The translations under genes were made by a program, and so were the position numbers. A model generated the notes under the pieces. That model did not search any database and was not told the origin of the DNA. It was given only the letters and a program-made list of their open reading frames with translations. A stretch of 64,000 nucleotides of DNA from Adhaeribacter arboris. GTDB taxonomy: Bacteria; Bacteroidota; Bacteroidia; Cytophagales; Hymenobacteraceae. Positions 56,907 through 64,000 of the stretch are shown here, piece by piece. Position 1 is the stretch's first letter. Every line of letters starts with the position of its first letter. The stretch lies in the NCBI RefSeq assembly GCF_003023845.1, contig NZ_PYFT01000001.1, positions 3,224,001-3,288,000 of the forward strand, written 5' to 3'.

Positions 56907-58607
56907 ATGAACATAAACGGTAAAGCAAAAGAACAAAATACCTACGATGCCATTGTTATTGGTTCGGGCATAAGCGGTGGTTGGGCAGCCAAGGAACTCA
57001 CTGAGAAAGGTCTGAAGGTAATAATGCTTGAAAGAGGCCGCAACGTAGAACACGTAAAAGATTATACCACGGCCATGAAACACCCTTGGGAGTTTACCCA
57101 CCGGGGTAAAATTACGTTAGCGCAAAAAGAAACCCACCCTTATCTGAGTCGCGATTACCCTTACAACGAAACAAACGAAAGCTTTTGGATTAACGATAAC
57201 GATGCTCCCTACAGCGAGAAAAAACGTTTCGACTGGTACCGGGGCAATATTGTAGGTGGAAAATCTATTATGTGGGGACGACAGTCTTATCGTTTAGCCG
57301 ACCTTGATTTTGAAGCCAACGCCAAGCAAGGCATTGCCGTAGACTGGCCCATTCGCTATAAAGATATAGCACCTTGGTACGACTACGTAGAAAAATTTGC
57401 CGGAATTAGCGGGTCCAAAGAAAATATACCCCACCTGCCCGATGGTGAATTTTTGCCTCCCATGGAGTTAAACTGTGTAGAAAAAGAAGTAAAAAAGCAT
57501 ATTGAAGCTAAATTTAAAGGGCGTCATTTAACTATTGGCCGGGTAGCCAATTTAACGCAGCCGCATAATGGTCGCGCTAATTGCCAATACCGTAATTTAT
57601 GTAGCCGCGGTTGCCCCTATGGTGCCTACTTCAGTACTCAATCTTCTACGTTACCAGCTGCCGTAAAAACAGGCAATCTTACCTTACGCCCTCATTCGCT
57701 GGTAAGTAATATTATTTACGACGAAAAATTAGGCAAAGCTACCGGCGTTACGGTTATAGATACCCAAACTAATGCTACCGTTGACTATTTCGCTAAAATT
57801 ATTTTTGTAAATGGCTCTACCCTGGGTAGCACCTTTGTTCTGTTAAATTCTACTTCTAATCGCTTTCCGAATGGCTTAGGTAATGGCAGTGGTCAGTTAG
57901 GCCATAACTTGATGGACCATCATTTCCGGATAGGTGCTTCCGGAGAAATGGACGGCTTTGATGACAAATACTATTATGGTCGCCGGGCGAATGGTATTTA
58001 CATTCCAAGGTTCCGGAACCTTGGCGATGAAAAACGGGATTACATCCGGGGTTTTGGCTACCAAGGAGGTGCCAGCCGCGACAGTTTTATGCGGGGCGTT
58101 GCCGAAATGGGTATTGGGGCTAACTTTAAAGAAGAAATTACCAAGCCTGGTAAATGGAAAATGAATTTAACTGGTTTTGGTGAATGCTTGCCTTACTACG
58201 AAAATCAAATAGCGTTAAACAAAGATCGCAAAGATAAGTGGGGCTTGCCTACCATAGATATTGATGCTGAATTTAAGGAGAATGAAATGAAAATGCGGAA
58301 AGATATGATGAACGATGCTGCCGAAATGTTGGATGCAGCGGGTTTGAAAAATGTCTCTACGTACGATAACGGTTCTTATCCGGGTATGGCCATTCACGAA
58401 ATGGGTACTGCCCGCATGGGTCGTGATCCTAAAACCTCGGTATTAAATGCTCATAATCAATTACACGAAGTAAAAAACGTATTTGTAACAGACGGGGCCT
58501 GCATGACTTCAGCAGCTTGCCAAAATCCTTCGTTAACGTATATGGCTTTAACTGCCCGTGCGGCGGATTTTGCCGTTTCTGAGTTAAAGAAAGGTAATAT
58601 TGCTTAA
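56907..58607 (+). CDS. GMC family oxidoreductase (partner of gluconate-dehydrogenase-type subunit 3)
   Basis: FAD-dependent sugar or alcohol dehydrogenase, 566 residues. FAD-binding DAIVIGSGISGGWAAKELTE (about 14-33), GGKSIMWGRQSYR, the cysteine cluster C226/C232/C236 in CQYRNLCSRGCPYGAYF, and the C-terminal IHEMGTARMGRDPKTSVLN with FVTDGACMTSAACQNPSLT. It has no signal peptide of its own and probably travels through Tat bound to the subunit 3 protein encoded upstream. No cytochrome c subunit is adjacent, so the electron acceptor is unknown. The substrate cannot be read from sequence; sugar lactone or alditol oxidation is plausible. Confidence 0.9.
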   Translation: MNINGKAKEQNTYDAIVIGSGISGGWAAKELTEKGLKVIMLERGRNVEHVKDYTTAMKHPWEFTHRGKITLAQKETHPYLSRDYPYNETNESFWINDNDAPYSEKKRFDWYRGNIVGGKSIMWGRQSYRLADLDFEANAKQGIAVDWPIRYKDIAPWYDYVEKFAGISGSKENIPHLPDGEFLPPMELNCVEKEVKKHIEAKFKGRHLTIGRVANLTQPHNGRANCQYRNLCSRGCPYGAYFSTQSSTLPAAVKTGNLTLRPHSLVSNIIYDEKLGKATGVTVIDTQTNATVDYFAKIIFVNGSTLGSTFVLLNSTSNRFPNGLGNGSGQLGHNLMDHHFRIGASGEMDGFDDKYYYGRRANGIYIPRFRNLGDEKRDYIRGFGYQGGASRDSFMRGVAEMGIGANFKEEITKPGKWKMNLTGFGECLPYYENQIALNKDRKDKWGLPTIDIDAEFKENEMKMRKDMMNDAAEMLDAAGLKNVSTYDNGSYPGMAIHEMGTARMGRDPKTSVLNAHNQLHEVKNVFVTDGACMTSAACQNPSLTYMALTARAADFAVSELKKGNIA

Positions 58608-58623
58608 CTTAAAGTTAAATTTT

Positions 58624-58663
58624 AAAACAAAACAGGCCGCAATTATGCGGCCTGTTTTGTTTT
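58624..58663. terminator. Bidirectional terminator between convergent genes
   Basis: Perfect 17-pair stem (arms 58624-58640 and 58647-58663, core ACAGGCCGC/GCGGCCTGT) with a 6-base loop, flanked by A-rich and T-rich tracts. Serves the GMC gene (plus) and the glycosyltransferase (minus). Confidence 0.9.
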
Positions 58664-58693
58664 ATTCAAAAGGTTATTTTAAAAGCAAAACTA

Positions 58694-60040
58694 TTATTCT
58701 ACAACTTTTTCAAAAATTTGAAGAATTTCTTCGGTTGATTTCTCCCAGGTAAGTTGTTCAATATCCTTGTAGGAATCGGCAATTACTTTGGAGCGCAATT
58801 CATCATCTTCCAGCAAGGAAATAATATGAGCCGCCATAGCATCGGTATCATTATAATCGGCTTTTAAAGCGCTGTGCAATACCTCGCCCACTCCCGATTG
58901 GTTAGAAATTACCGCCGGAACCCCAAATTGAGCCGCCTCAATGGCCGATAAGCCAAAAGGATCTGAAACAGACGGCATGCAATACACATCGGCTATAGCT
59001 AACAGGTTTTCTACTTTTTCGCGGTCTAGAAAGCCAGTAAACTCAAATTTGTTATCTAATTGCAGGTACTGATCCGAAGAAATAAGGTCTTGTAATTGAT
59101 TGCCTGTACCCGCCATTACAAATTGCACGTCTTTGTTTTTTTCTAAAACTTTAGAGGCAATATCCAGAAAATAAGAAGCTCCTTTTTGCTCCGTTACCCG
59201 GCCTAAGAATAACACGATTTTGTCTTCTTCAGGAGCTTTTTCTTTCCGTTTTTGTTGTTTTGGCTCAATACCATTGTAAACCGCCTGAATCCGATCGGCC
59301 GCAATCCCGTATTCATTTTGAATAATTTGAGACGTATATTCACTTACCGGAATAATAAAATCGGCTTTTTCCAGCGCTTGCTTTTCTAATTCGTAAATCC
59401 ATCCCTGGCTATCCTTACCAGCCCGGTCGTAACTTAAAGAGTGTACATGCACTACTAAAGGTTTACCACTCACCAGTTTTAATTCTACACCCGCCAGAAA
59501 CGTCATCCAATCGTGTGCATAAATTAAATCAAATTCTTTTTGCGAAGCTAAACGGGTAGCATACCGGGCATACTGAATTACCGCTGAGTTGGCATCCATA
59601 TTTTCCAGATTAGTTTGCCCAAATACGTTAAGCTCTTCTACCGGTTCCGAAAGCGTTACCGGATGATAAGCCAGTCTTGCGGCGGGCGCAACTGCTTCTT
59701 CCGTTTCAGCATCAGCACTCTGAGCTGGATAAGAAACTTCGGCAGGCAGGTCCTCTTCTGTTTGGTACGGCGTAATAGTAGAGGGAACATACATTACGTC
59801 GCCAAAAGCAGAATAATCCGGTTTAGTAAACTCAGCCTTAATATTTTGAATATCGATATTGTTCAGGCCAGTTAAATTAACATTTTGCAAAATAAAATCC
59901 GGATCGGATTTGGGTAGGATCAGTGTAAGATCGACCTTGTCGGCAAGAGACTTAGAGATACCGTAACAGGCAGTGCCTAATCCGCCGGAAACAATAGGGG
60001 GAAACTCCCAACCTAACATTAATACCTTTAGCTTTTTCAT
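58694..60040 (-). CDS. Glycosyltransferase family 4/glycogen-synthase-like protein
   Basis: GT-B glycosyltransferase of 448 residues from ATG 60040 (MKKLKVLMLGWEFPPIVSGG). WEFPPIVSGGLGTACYGISK resembles the donor loop of glycogen synthases and GT4 enzymes. FDLIYAHDWMTFLAGVELKL, VVHVHSLSYDRAG and the C-terminal KIVLFLGRVTEQKGASYFLD, VFLMPSVSDPFGLSAIEA-like VYCMPSVSDPFGLSAIEAAQ mark the catalytic lobe with the EX7E-type glutamate. An internal acidic stretch (residues about 115-150) is unusual. It is divergent from GH31 and convergent with the GMC pair. An alpha-glucan or other glycan acceptor is inferred from neighbours. Confidence 0.84.
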   Translation of the reverse strand: MKKLKVLMLGWEFPPIVSGGLGTACYGISKSLADKVDLTLILPKSDPDFILQNVNLTGLNNIDIQNIKAEFTKPDYSAFGDVMYVPSTITPYQTEEDLPAEVSYPAQSADAETEEAVAPAARLAYHPVTLSEPVEELNVFGQTNLENMDANSAVIQYARYATRLASQKEFDLIYAHDWMTFLAGVELKLVSGKPLVVHVHSLSYDRAGKDSQGWIYELEKQALEKADFIIPVSEYTSQIIQNEYGIAADRIQAVYNGIEPKQQKRKEKAPEEDKIVLFLGRVTEQKGASYFLDIASKVLEKNKDVQFVMAGTGNQLQDLISSDQYLQLDNKFEFTGFLDREKVENLLAIADVYCMPSVSDPFGLSAIEAAQFGVPAVISNQSGVGEVLHSALKADYNDTDAMAAHIISLLEDDELRSKVIADSYKDIEQLTWEKSTEEILQIFEKVVE

Positions 60041-60405
60041 GTAAATAACCTTTTTGAAAGTGTCAAACAGAACCAATAAAATTTATTTGTGAATTATTCC
60101 TATTTTTTAAGCAAATAATCTAAAATTACTATATATATTTACTAAAATTATTCATTGCAATTACTCTAAAGGGTATATACGAAAGATTACTTTTTAAACT
60201 TAATCAAAATAATGATTAAATTTTAGGTATTAATTAATCAACAGTTAGGCAGCTAACTAATATTTTCAACAAAACTAATAATTTTTTACAAATTTAGTAA
60301 TTAATTATTTATTACTATAAATAATTTTTAATAATAAATGTTATTTTTTATTGTAGTGTTTTTTCTGTTCCTCACCCCAATCAATTAAATTTTGCTATTG
60401 CTATT
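60041..60405. other. Divergent AT-rich regulatory region
   Basis: 365 bases, strongly AT-rich, between the divergent glycosyltransferase and GH31 genes. It has two short inverted repeats: TTAATCA/TGATTAA (60200-60219, 6-base spacer) and AGTTAG/CTAACT (60243-60258, 4-base spacer). No exact -7 box was found next to either gene. No ORF or RNA gene. Confidence 0.5.
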
Positions 60406-62826
60406 ATGGAAAATGTAATCCAAGAAGGTAATTATATGATAAATGACCTGGCAAACAGAAAAGGAGAACTGTTTCCGGGAACTATTATAAATTGTGAATT
60501 TGAAAATAACAATTTTTATTTTTATTGCGATAATAATGTTATTCTGCATTTAAAAGCAGTTACCGACAAAGTAATCCGGTTCCGGTACGCGGTAGATGGC
60601 GATTTTGAAAAAGACTTTTCGTATGCCCTAGCCGATACTTATGAACCGGAAATACCCACCTTGGAATTTAAAGAAAAAGCCGATCATTTTCGTATTACTA
60701 CCAATAGGATTATAATAACCGTTTGGAAAGAAAACCTATTAGTTAAAATTCTGGATAAATCCGGCACTATCCTTATTGAAGACGAAAGAGGATTTCATTG
60801 GGAATACGACCGCGAAACAGGTAACAATATTGTAAAGATATCGAAAAAAGTACAAAGCGGCGAGCACTACTACGGTCTCGGCGATAAGTCGTCTAACATG
60901 AACCTGCGGGGCCGTCGCGTACAAAATTGGGGCAGCGATACCTATGGCTACGGTAAAAACACGGACCCACTTTATAAAAATATTCCTTTTTACATTGGCT
61001 TGCACCAGAAAATTGCCTACGGTATGTTTTTCGATAACAGCTTCCGGAGCTTTTTTGATTTTGCCGCGGAACGTAGCAACGTAACCAGCTATTGGGCTTA
61101 TGGTGGCGAACTGAATTATTATTTTATCTACGGGCCCAAACTGGTAGAAGTAACCGAACAGTACACCTGCTTAACGGGCAAACCGGAATTGCCGCCCCTC
61201 TGGACATTAGGTTATCACCAATGTAAGTGGAGCTACTATCCCGAAGAAAAAGTAAAAGAAATTGCCGCTGGCTTCCGCGACCGGCAGATTCCCTGCGATG
61301 CGCTTTACCTGGATATTGATTATATGGAAGGTTTTCGATGCTTTACCTGGAGCAAAGAGTATTTCCCGAACCCAAAACGCATGTTGCAGGAACTAGCTCA
61401 GGACGGGTTTAAAATTGTAGTTATTATTGATCCTGGTATTAAAATAGACAAAGATTATTGGGTTTACCAGGAAGGTATGGCCAACGATTACTTCTGTCGG
61501 CGGGCCGATGGTCCATTGATGAAAGGTTCGGTATGGCCAGGTTTGTGTAATTTCCCGGATTATACCCGTCCGGATGTGCGGGAATGGTGGGCGGGCTTGT
61601 TTAAAAGCTTAATGGAAGTGGGCGTAAGAGGGGTATGGAATGACATGAATGAGCCAGCCGTATTTGAACAAGGCACTTTCCCCGATGATGTACGCTTTGA
61701 CTATGATGGCCACCCCTGCAGTCATAAAAAGGCCCATAATATTTACGGCATGCAAATGGCCCGTGCTACGTACATGGGGGTAAAAAAATATTCCTACCCT
61801 AACCGGCCTTTTACCATTACCCGTTCCGGCTACTCAGGTGTTCAGCGTTTTGCCTCTACCTGGACCGGCGATAACATTGCTAGTTGGGAACATATGTGGT
61901 TGGCTAATATTCAGTGTCAGCGCCTGAGTATTTCGGGTTATTCGTTTGCTGGCTCCGATATTGGAGGGTTTATTGAAACACCTTCCGGCGAATTATATAT
62001 CCGATGGTTAGCTTTAGGAATTTTCCACCCTTTTTGTCGTACCCACTCTTCCGGCGATCATGGCGATCAGGAACCGTGGTCGTTTGGTGAAGAAAATACA
62101 GCTTTAGCAAAGAAATTTATCCAGCTGCGCTATCAGTTCATGCCTTACATGTATACTACTTTCTGGCAATACGTTTCTAAAGGTACCCCCATGCTGAAGC
62201 CACTTGTTTACCTGGACCAATACGACTCGGAAACTTACTTGCGAATGGCTGAGTTTGGTTTAGGCGACAATTTACTCGTTTGCCCTATTACTCAGCCCGA
62301 AGCCGATGGCCGCTGGTTATATTTACCCCGTGGCAATTGGTATTATTACTGGACCGATGAATTAGTAACGGGCGGCAAAGAAATTTGGGCTCACGCTGGT
62401 TTAGATCGCATTCCTTTGTACGTACAAGCCGGAGCCGTTGTACCTATGGCTCCGGTACAGCAATACGTAGGCGAAAAAGAAATAGAAGAATTAACCTTAC
62501 ACGTTTACCATAAAAACGGCGCGCACGAAAGCACTCTCTTTGAAGATGCCGGAGAAGGTTATGGCTACGAAACAGGCGATTGTATGGTAAAGAAATTTAC
62601 CACGGTTGGCACTACGGCCAGTTTAAGTTTGCAGCAAACAGCCACCGGCGCGTTTATAGCTTCTTACCATACCTATAAAGTAGTGCTGCACGGTTTACCA
62701 TTTGAGATAACTTCCAGCGAGATGGATGATTATAGCCTGCCTATTAGCCAAATAATAAAAGATGAAAATCTAAAAACCCAAACAATTTATTTAAAAGCTG
62801 ATTTTAAAACATTGGCCTTAAAGTAA
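60406..62826 (+). CDS. Alpha-glucosidase, glycoside hydrolase family 31
   Basis: Hydrolyses alpha-glucosidic bonds. 806 residues. The N-terminal beta sandwich includes HYYGLGDKSSNMNLRGRRVQ and PFYIGLHQKIAYGMFFDNSF. The (beta/alpha)8 barrel carries the nucleophile D413 in GVWNDMNEPAVFE and acid/base D489 in WTGDNIASWEH, and the RSGYSGVQRFASTW segment. C-terminal beta domains have WYYYWTDELVTGG and RIPLYVQAGAVVPMAP, typical of GH31. No signal peptide is evident, so it is probably cytoplasmic. Alternative ATG at codon 11 (MINDLANRKG). Works naturally with the branching enzyme and glycosyltransferase next door. Confidence 0.95.
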   Translation: MENVIQEGNYMINDLANRKGELFPGTIINCEFENNNFYFYCDNNVILHLKAVTDKVIRFRYAVDGDFEKDFSYALADTYEPEIPTLEFKEKADHFRITTNRIIITVWKENLLVKILDKSGTILIEDERGFHWEYDRETGNNIVKISKKVQSGEHYYGLGDKSSNMNLRGRRVQNWGSDTYGYGKNTDPLYKNIPFYIGLHQKIAYGMFFDNSFRSFFDFAAERSNVTSYWAYGGELNYYFIYGPKLVEVTEQYTCLTGKPELPPLWTLGYHQCKWSYYPEEKVKEIAAGFRDRQIPCDALYLDIDYMEGFRCFTWSKEYFPNPKRMLQELAQDGFKIVVIIDPGIKIDKDYWVYQEGMANDYFCRRADGPLMKGSVWPGLCNFPDYTRPDVREWWAGLFKSLMEVGVRGVWNDMNEPAVFEQGTFPDDVRFDYDGHPCSHKKAHNIYGMQMARATYMGVKKYSYPNRPFTITRSGYSGVQRFASTWTGDNIASWEHMWLANIQCQRLSISGYSFAGSDIGGFIETPSGELYIRWLALGIFHPFCRTHSSGDHGDQEPWSFGEENTALAKKFIQLRYQFMPYMYTTFWQYVSKGTPMLKPLVYLDQYDSETYLRMAEFGLGDNLLVCPITQPEADGRWLYLPRGNWYYYWTDELVTGGKEIWAHAGLDRIPLYVQAGAVVPMAPVQQYVGEKEIEELTLHVYHKNGAHESTLFEDAGEGYGYETGDCMVKKFTTVGTTASLSLQQTATGAFIASYHTYKVVLHGLPFEITSSEMDDYSLPISQIIKDENLKTQTIYLKADFKTLALK

Positions 62827-62934
62827 CGAGACATTAGTATCAAGCTATTAGACCCTAGACTTTTCCCCTAACTGTTGATAATAGTGTTCTCCAACAATAA
62901 TCTCGAAATCTTATATTCTAAAGAGATAGTAACT

Positions 62935-63040
62935 GTTATACCCAATAGTATTAGTTACCTTCCATCAGGTTGATTTAAAAAATTGCTCCAGCCCGTCGTT
63001 TCCTTCGTTATGGCAGCTACTTGAAACAATTGGGTATTAC
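62935..63040. mobile_element. Possible MITE-like element, about 106 bases
   Basis: The ends GTTATACCCAAT (62935-62946) and ATTGGGTATTAC (63029-63040) are inverted repeats with one mismatch, and matching continues for a few bases inward. The inside has no ORF. Without a second copy in the window this is a suggestion, not a firm call; a long-loop hairpin is the alternative. Confidence 0.35.
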
Positions 63041-63066
63041 TTGAATAAAAATAGTGTAATTCATAT

Positions 63067-63108
63067 AAAACGAAAGCCATCTGATTCCTTCAGACGGCTT
63101 TTTGTTTT
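63067..63108. terminator. Bidirectional terminator between GH31 and fba
   Basis: AAAAC, AAAGCC and TCTGA blocks pair with TCAGA, GGCTTT and GTTTT (16 pairs, small bulges, 5-base loop). T-rich on the plus strand and A-rich on the left give function for both genes. Confidence 0.8.
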
Positions 63109-63126
63109 ATAGATTATAATAAGAAA

Positions 63127-64000
63127 TTAATTACGGTTTAAAGCGTTTAAGTCAGCAAATGCTTCTTTTAAACGATCAATAAAAGTTTGTTCGCCAGAAC
63201 GTAACCACACTCTTGGGTCATAATATTTTTTGTTGGGGCTATCTTCGCCTTCGGGGTTGCCAATCTGTGCCTGTAAGTAATCTTTTTTCTTTTCGTAGTA
63301 ATTCTTTACTCCGTCCCAAAACGCCCATTGCATATCCGTATCAATGTTCATTTTTACGGCACCGTACTCTATAGCCTGGGTAATTTTTTCTTTTTCGGAA
63401 CCGGAACCACCGTGGAACACAAAATTTACCGGATTAGCATCCGTTCCGTATTTCTGTTGAATGTAATCCTGCGAATTTTTTAAAATTTCCGGCCGCAACT
63501 CAACGTTGCCTGGTTTGTAAACCCCGTGTACGTTACCAAAGGCCGCAGCAATTGTAAAATGATCGCTGATGGCTTTTAAGGTTTCGTAAGCATAAGCTAC
63601 GTGTTCGGGTTGCGTATATAAATGCGAGCTATCTATATCTGAGTTGTCTACCCCATCTTCTTCCCCCCCGGTAACTCCTAATTCAATTTCTACCGTCATA
63701 CCTATTTTATTCATTCTTTCAAAATAGCGGGCGCAAGTTTCAATGTTTTCCTGGATATCTTCTTCCGATAAATCGAGCATGTGAGAGCTGTATAAGGGTT
63801 TACCATGCTGGGCATAAAACTTTTCACCAGCATCTAGTAAACCATCAATCCAGGGTAATAATTTTTTGGCAGCGTGGTCGGTATGTAACACAACCGGAAC
63901 GCCATAAGCTTCCGCCATTAAATGAACGTGGTGCGCTCCGGAAATACCACCAATAATGGCAGCTTTTTGAGCATCGTTACTTAAACCTTTACCGGCAAAA
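63127..64000 (-). CDS. fba: Class II fructose-1,6-bisphosphate aldolase, 5' end cut off by window end
   Basis: Zinc-dependent aldolase of glycolysis and gluconeogenesis. The visible 290 residues (beginning FAGKGLSNDAQKAAIIGGIS) cover most of a roughly 355-residue protein. The zinc ligands are seen: VVLHTDHAAKKLLPWIDGLL (histidine), the glutamate in EIELGVTGGEEDGVDN, AAFGNVHGVYKPGNVELRPE and NFVFHGGSGSEKEKITQAIE. The C-terminal PNKKYYDPRVWLRSGEQTFI is strongly conserved with E. coli FbaA. The start codon lies beyond base 64000. It converges on GH31 across a shared terminator. Confidence 0.97.
   Translation of the reverse strand, partial: FAGKGLSNDAQKAAIIGGISGAHHVHLMAEAYGVPVVLHTDHAAKKLLPWIDGLLDAGEKFYAQHGKPLYSSHMLDLSEEDIQENIETCARYFERMNKIGMTVEIELGVTGGEEDGVDNSDIDSSHLYTQPEHVAYAYETLKAISDHFTIAAAFGNVHGVYKPGNVELRPEILKNSQDYIQQKYGTDANPVNFVFHGGSGSEKEKITQAIEYGAVKMNIDTDMQWAFWDGVKNYYEKKKDYLQAQIGNPEGEDSPNKKYYDPRVWLRSGEQTFIDRLKEAFADLNALNRN

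Larger units (their letters stand above)
62827..63126. other. Intergenic region between GH31 and fba
   Basis: 300 bases between convergent genes. It contains a MITE-like inverted-repeat element (62935-63040) and the shared terminator (63067-63108). No ORF of note. Confidence 0.6.

Overview
The window is a stretch of core chromosome from a member of the Bacteroidota. The best fit is the order Cytophagales, probably a relative of Adhaeribacter/Hymenobacteraceae. This is inferred from protein style, from promoters of the TAnnTTTG type (-7 box, with a TTG/TTTG -33 box about 19-21 bases upstream), from a very large SecA, from a DUF3467 gene directly after rpoC, and from the general lack of strong Shine-Dalgarno sequences. 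There are no rRNA genes, CRISPR arrays, prophages or intact insertion sequences.

Layout. (1) 1-4264, minus strand: the 5' two thirds of secA (cut by the window edge), then a methyltransferase and an exopolyphosphatase-like gene overlapping by 4 bases. (2) 4590-5905, plus: dapF and a GNAT acetyltransferase. (3) 6378-11099, plus: a surface-polysaccharide cassette of glycosyltransferase, UDP-galactopyranose mutase and an unusual GH1-like/RmlD-like fusion. (4) 11280-13232: an Ldh-family oxidoreductase converging on a YkuD_2-type L,D-transpeptidase across a bidirectional terminator. (5) 13762-16603, minus: ftsB/divIC-like, eno, carA. (6) 16687-34549, minus: the ribosomal superoperon. Read in transcription order it is rpsL-rpsG-fusA-rpsJ, terminator, then rplC-D-W-B, rpsS, rplV, rpsC, rplP, rpmC, rpsQ, rplN, rplX, rplE, rpsN, rpsH, rplF, rplR, rpsE, rpmD, rplO, secY, map, infA, rpmJ, rpsM, rpsK, rpsD, rpoA, rplQ. 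(7) 34769-48792, minus: tRNA-Tyr, tRNA-Gly, tRNA-Thr, tuf, tRNA-Trp, secE, nusG, rplK, rplA, rplJ, rplL, rpoB, rpoC and a DUF3467 gene, followed after a terminator by a small orphan gene. (8) 48840-53604: an M1 aminopeptidase divergent from a biotin-carrier protein, then pyrH and frr. (9) 53915-64000: a carbohydrate region with a glycogen branching enzyme of eukaryotic type, a Tat-exported GMC oxidoreductase pair, a glycosyltransferase, a GH31 alpha-glucosidase and most of class II fructose-bisphosphate aldolase (fba, cut by the window end).

How it works together. Sections 6 and 7 hold most of the translation and transcription machinery. Intrinsic terminators and -7/-33 promoters split it into several transcription units, and some terminators appear to share bases with the next promoter (carA, ftsB-like, tRNA-Trp/secE). 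The S10 gene is separated from the rest of its classical operon by a terminator. The polysaccharide cassette and the glycogen/alpha-glucan genes are the main accessory content. I see no defence or mobile system. The most unusual items are the GH1-RmlD fusion, the RG-rich tail on ribosomal protein S3, the terminator-promoter overlaps, and a roughly 106-base MITE-like element near fba. All calls rest on reading the sequence; no database search was run.
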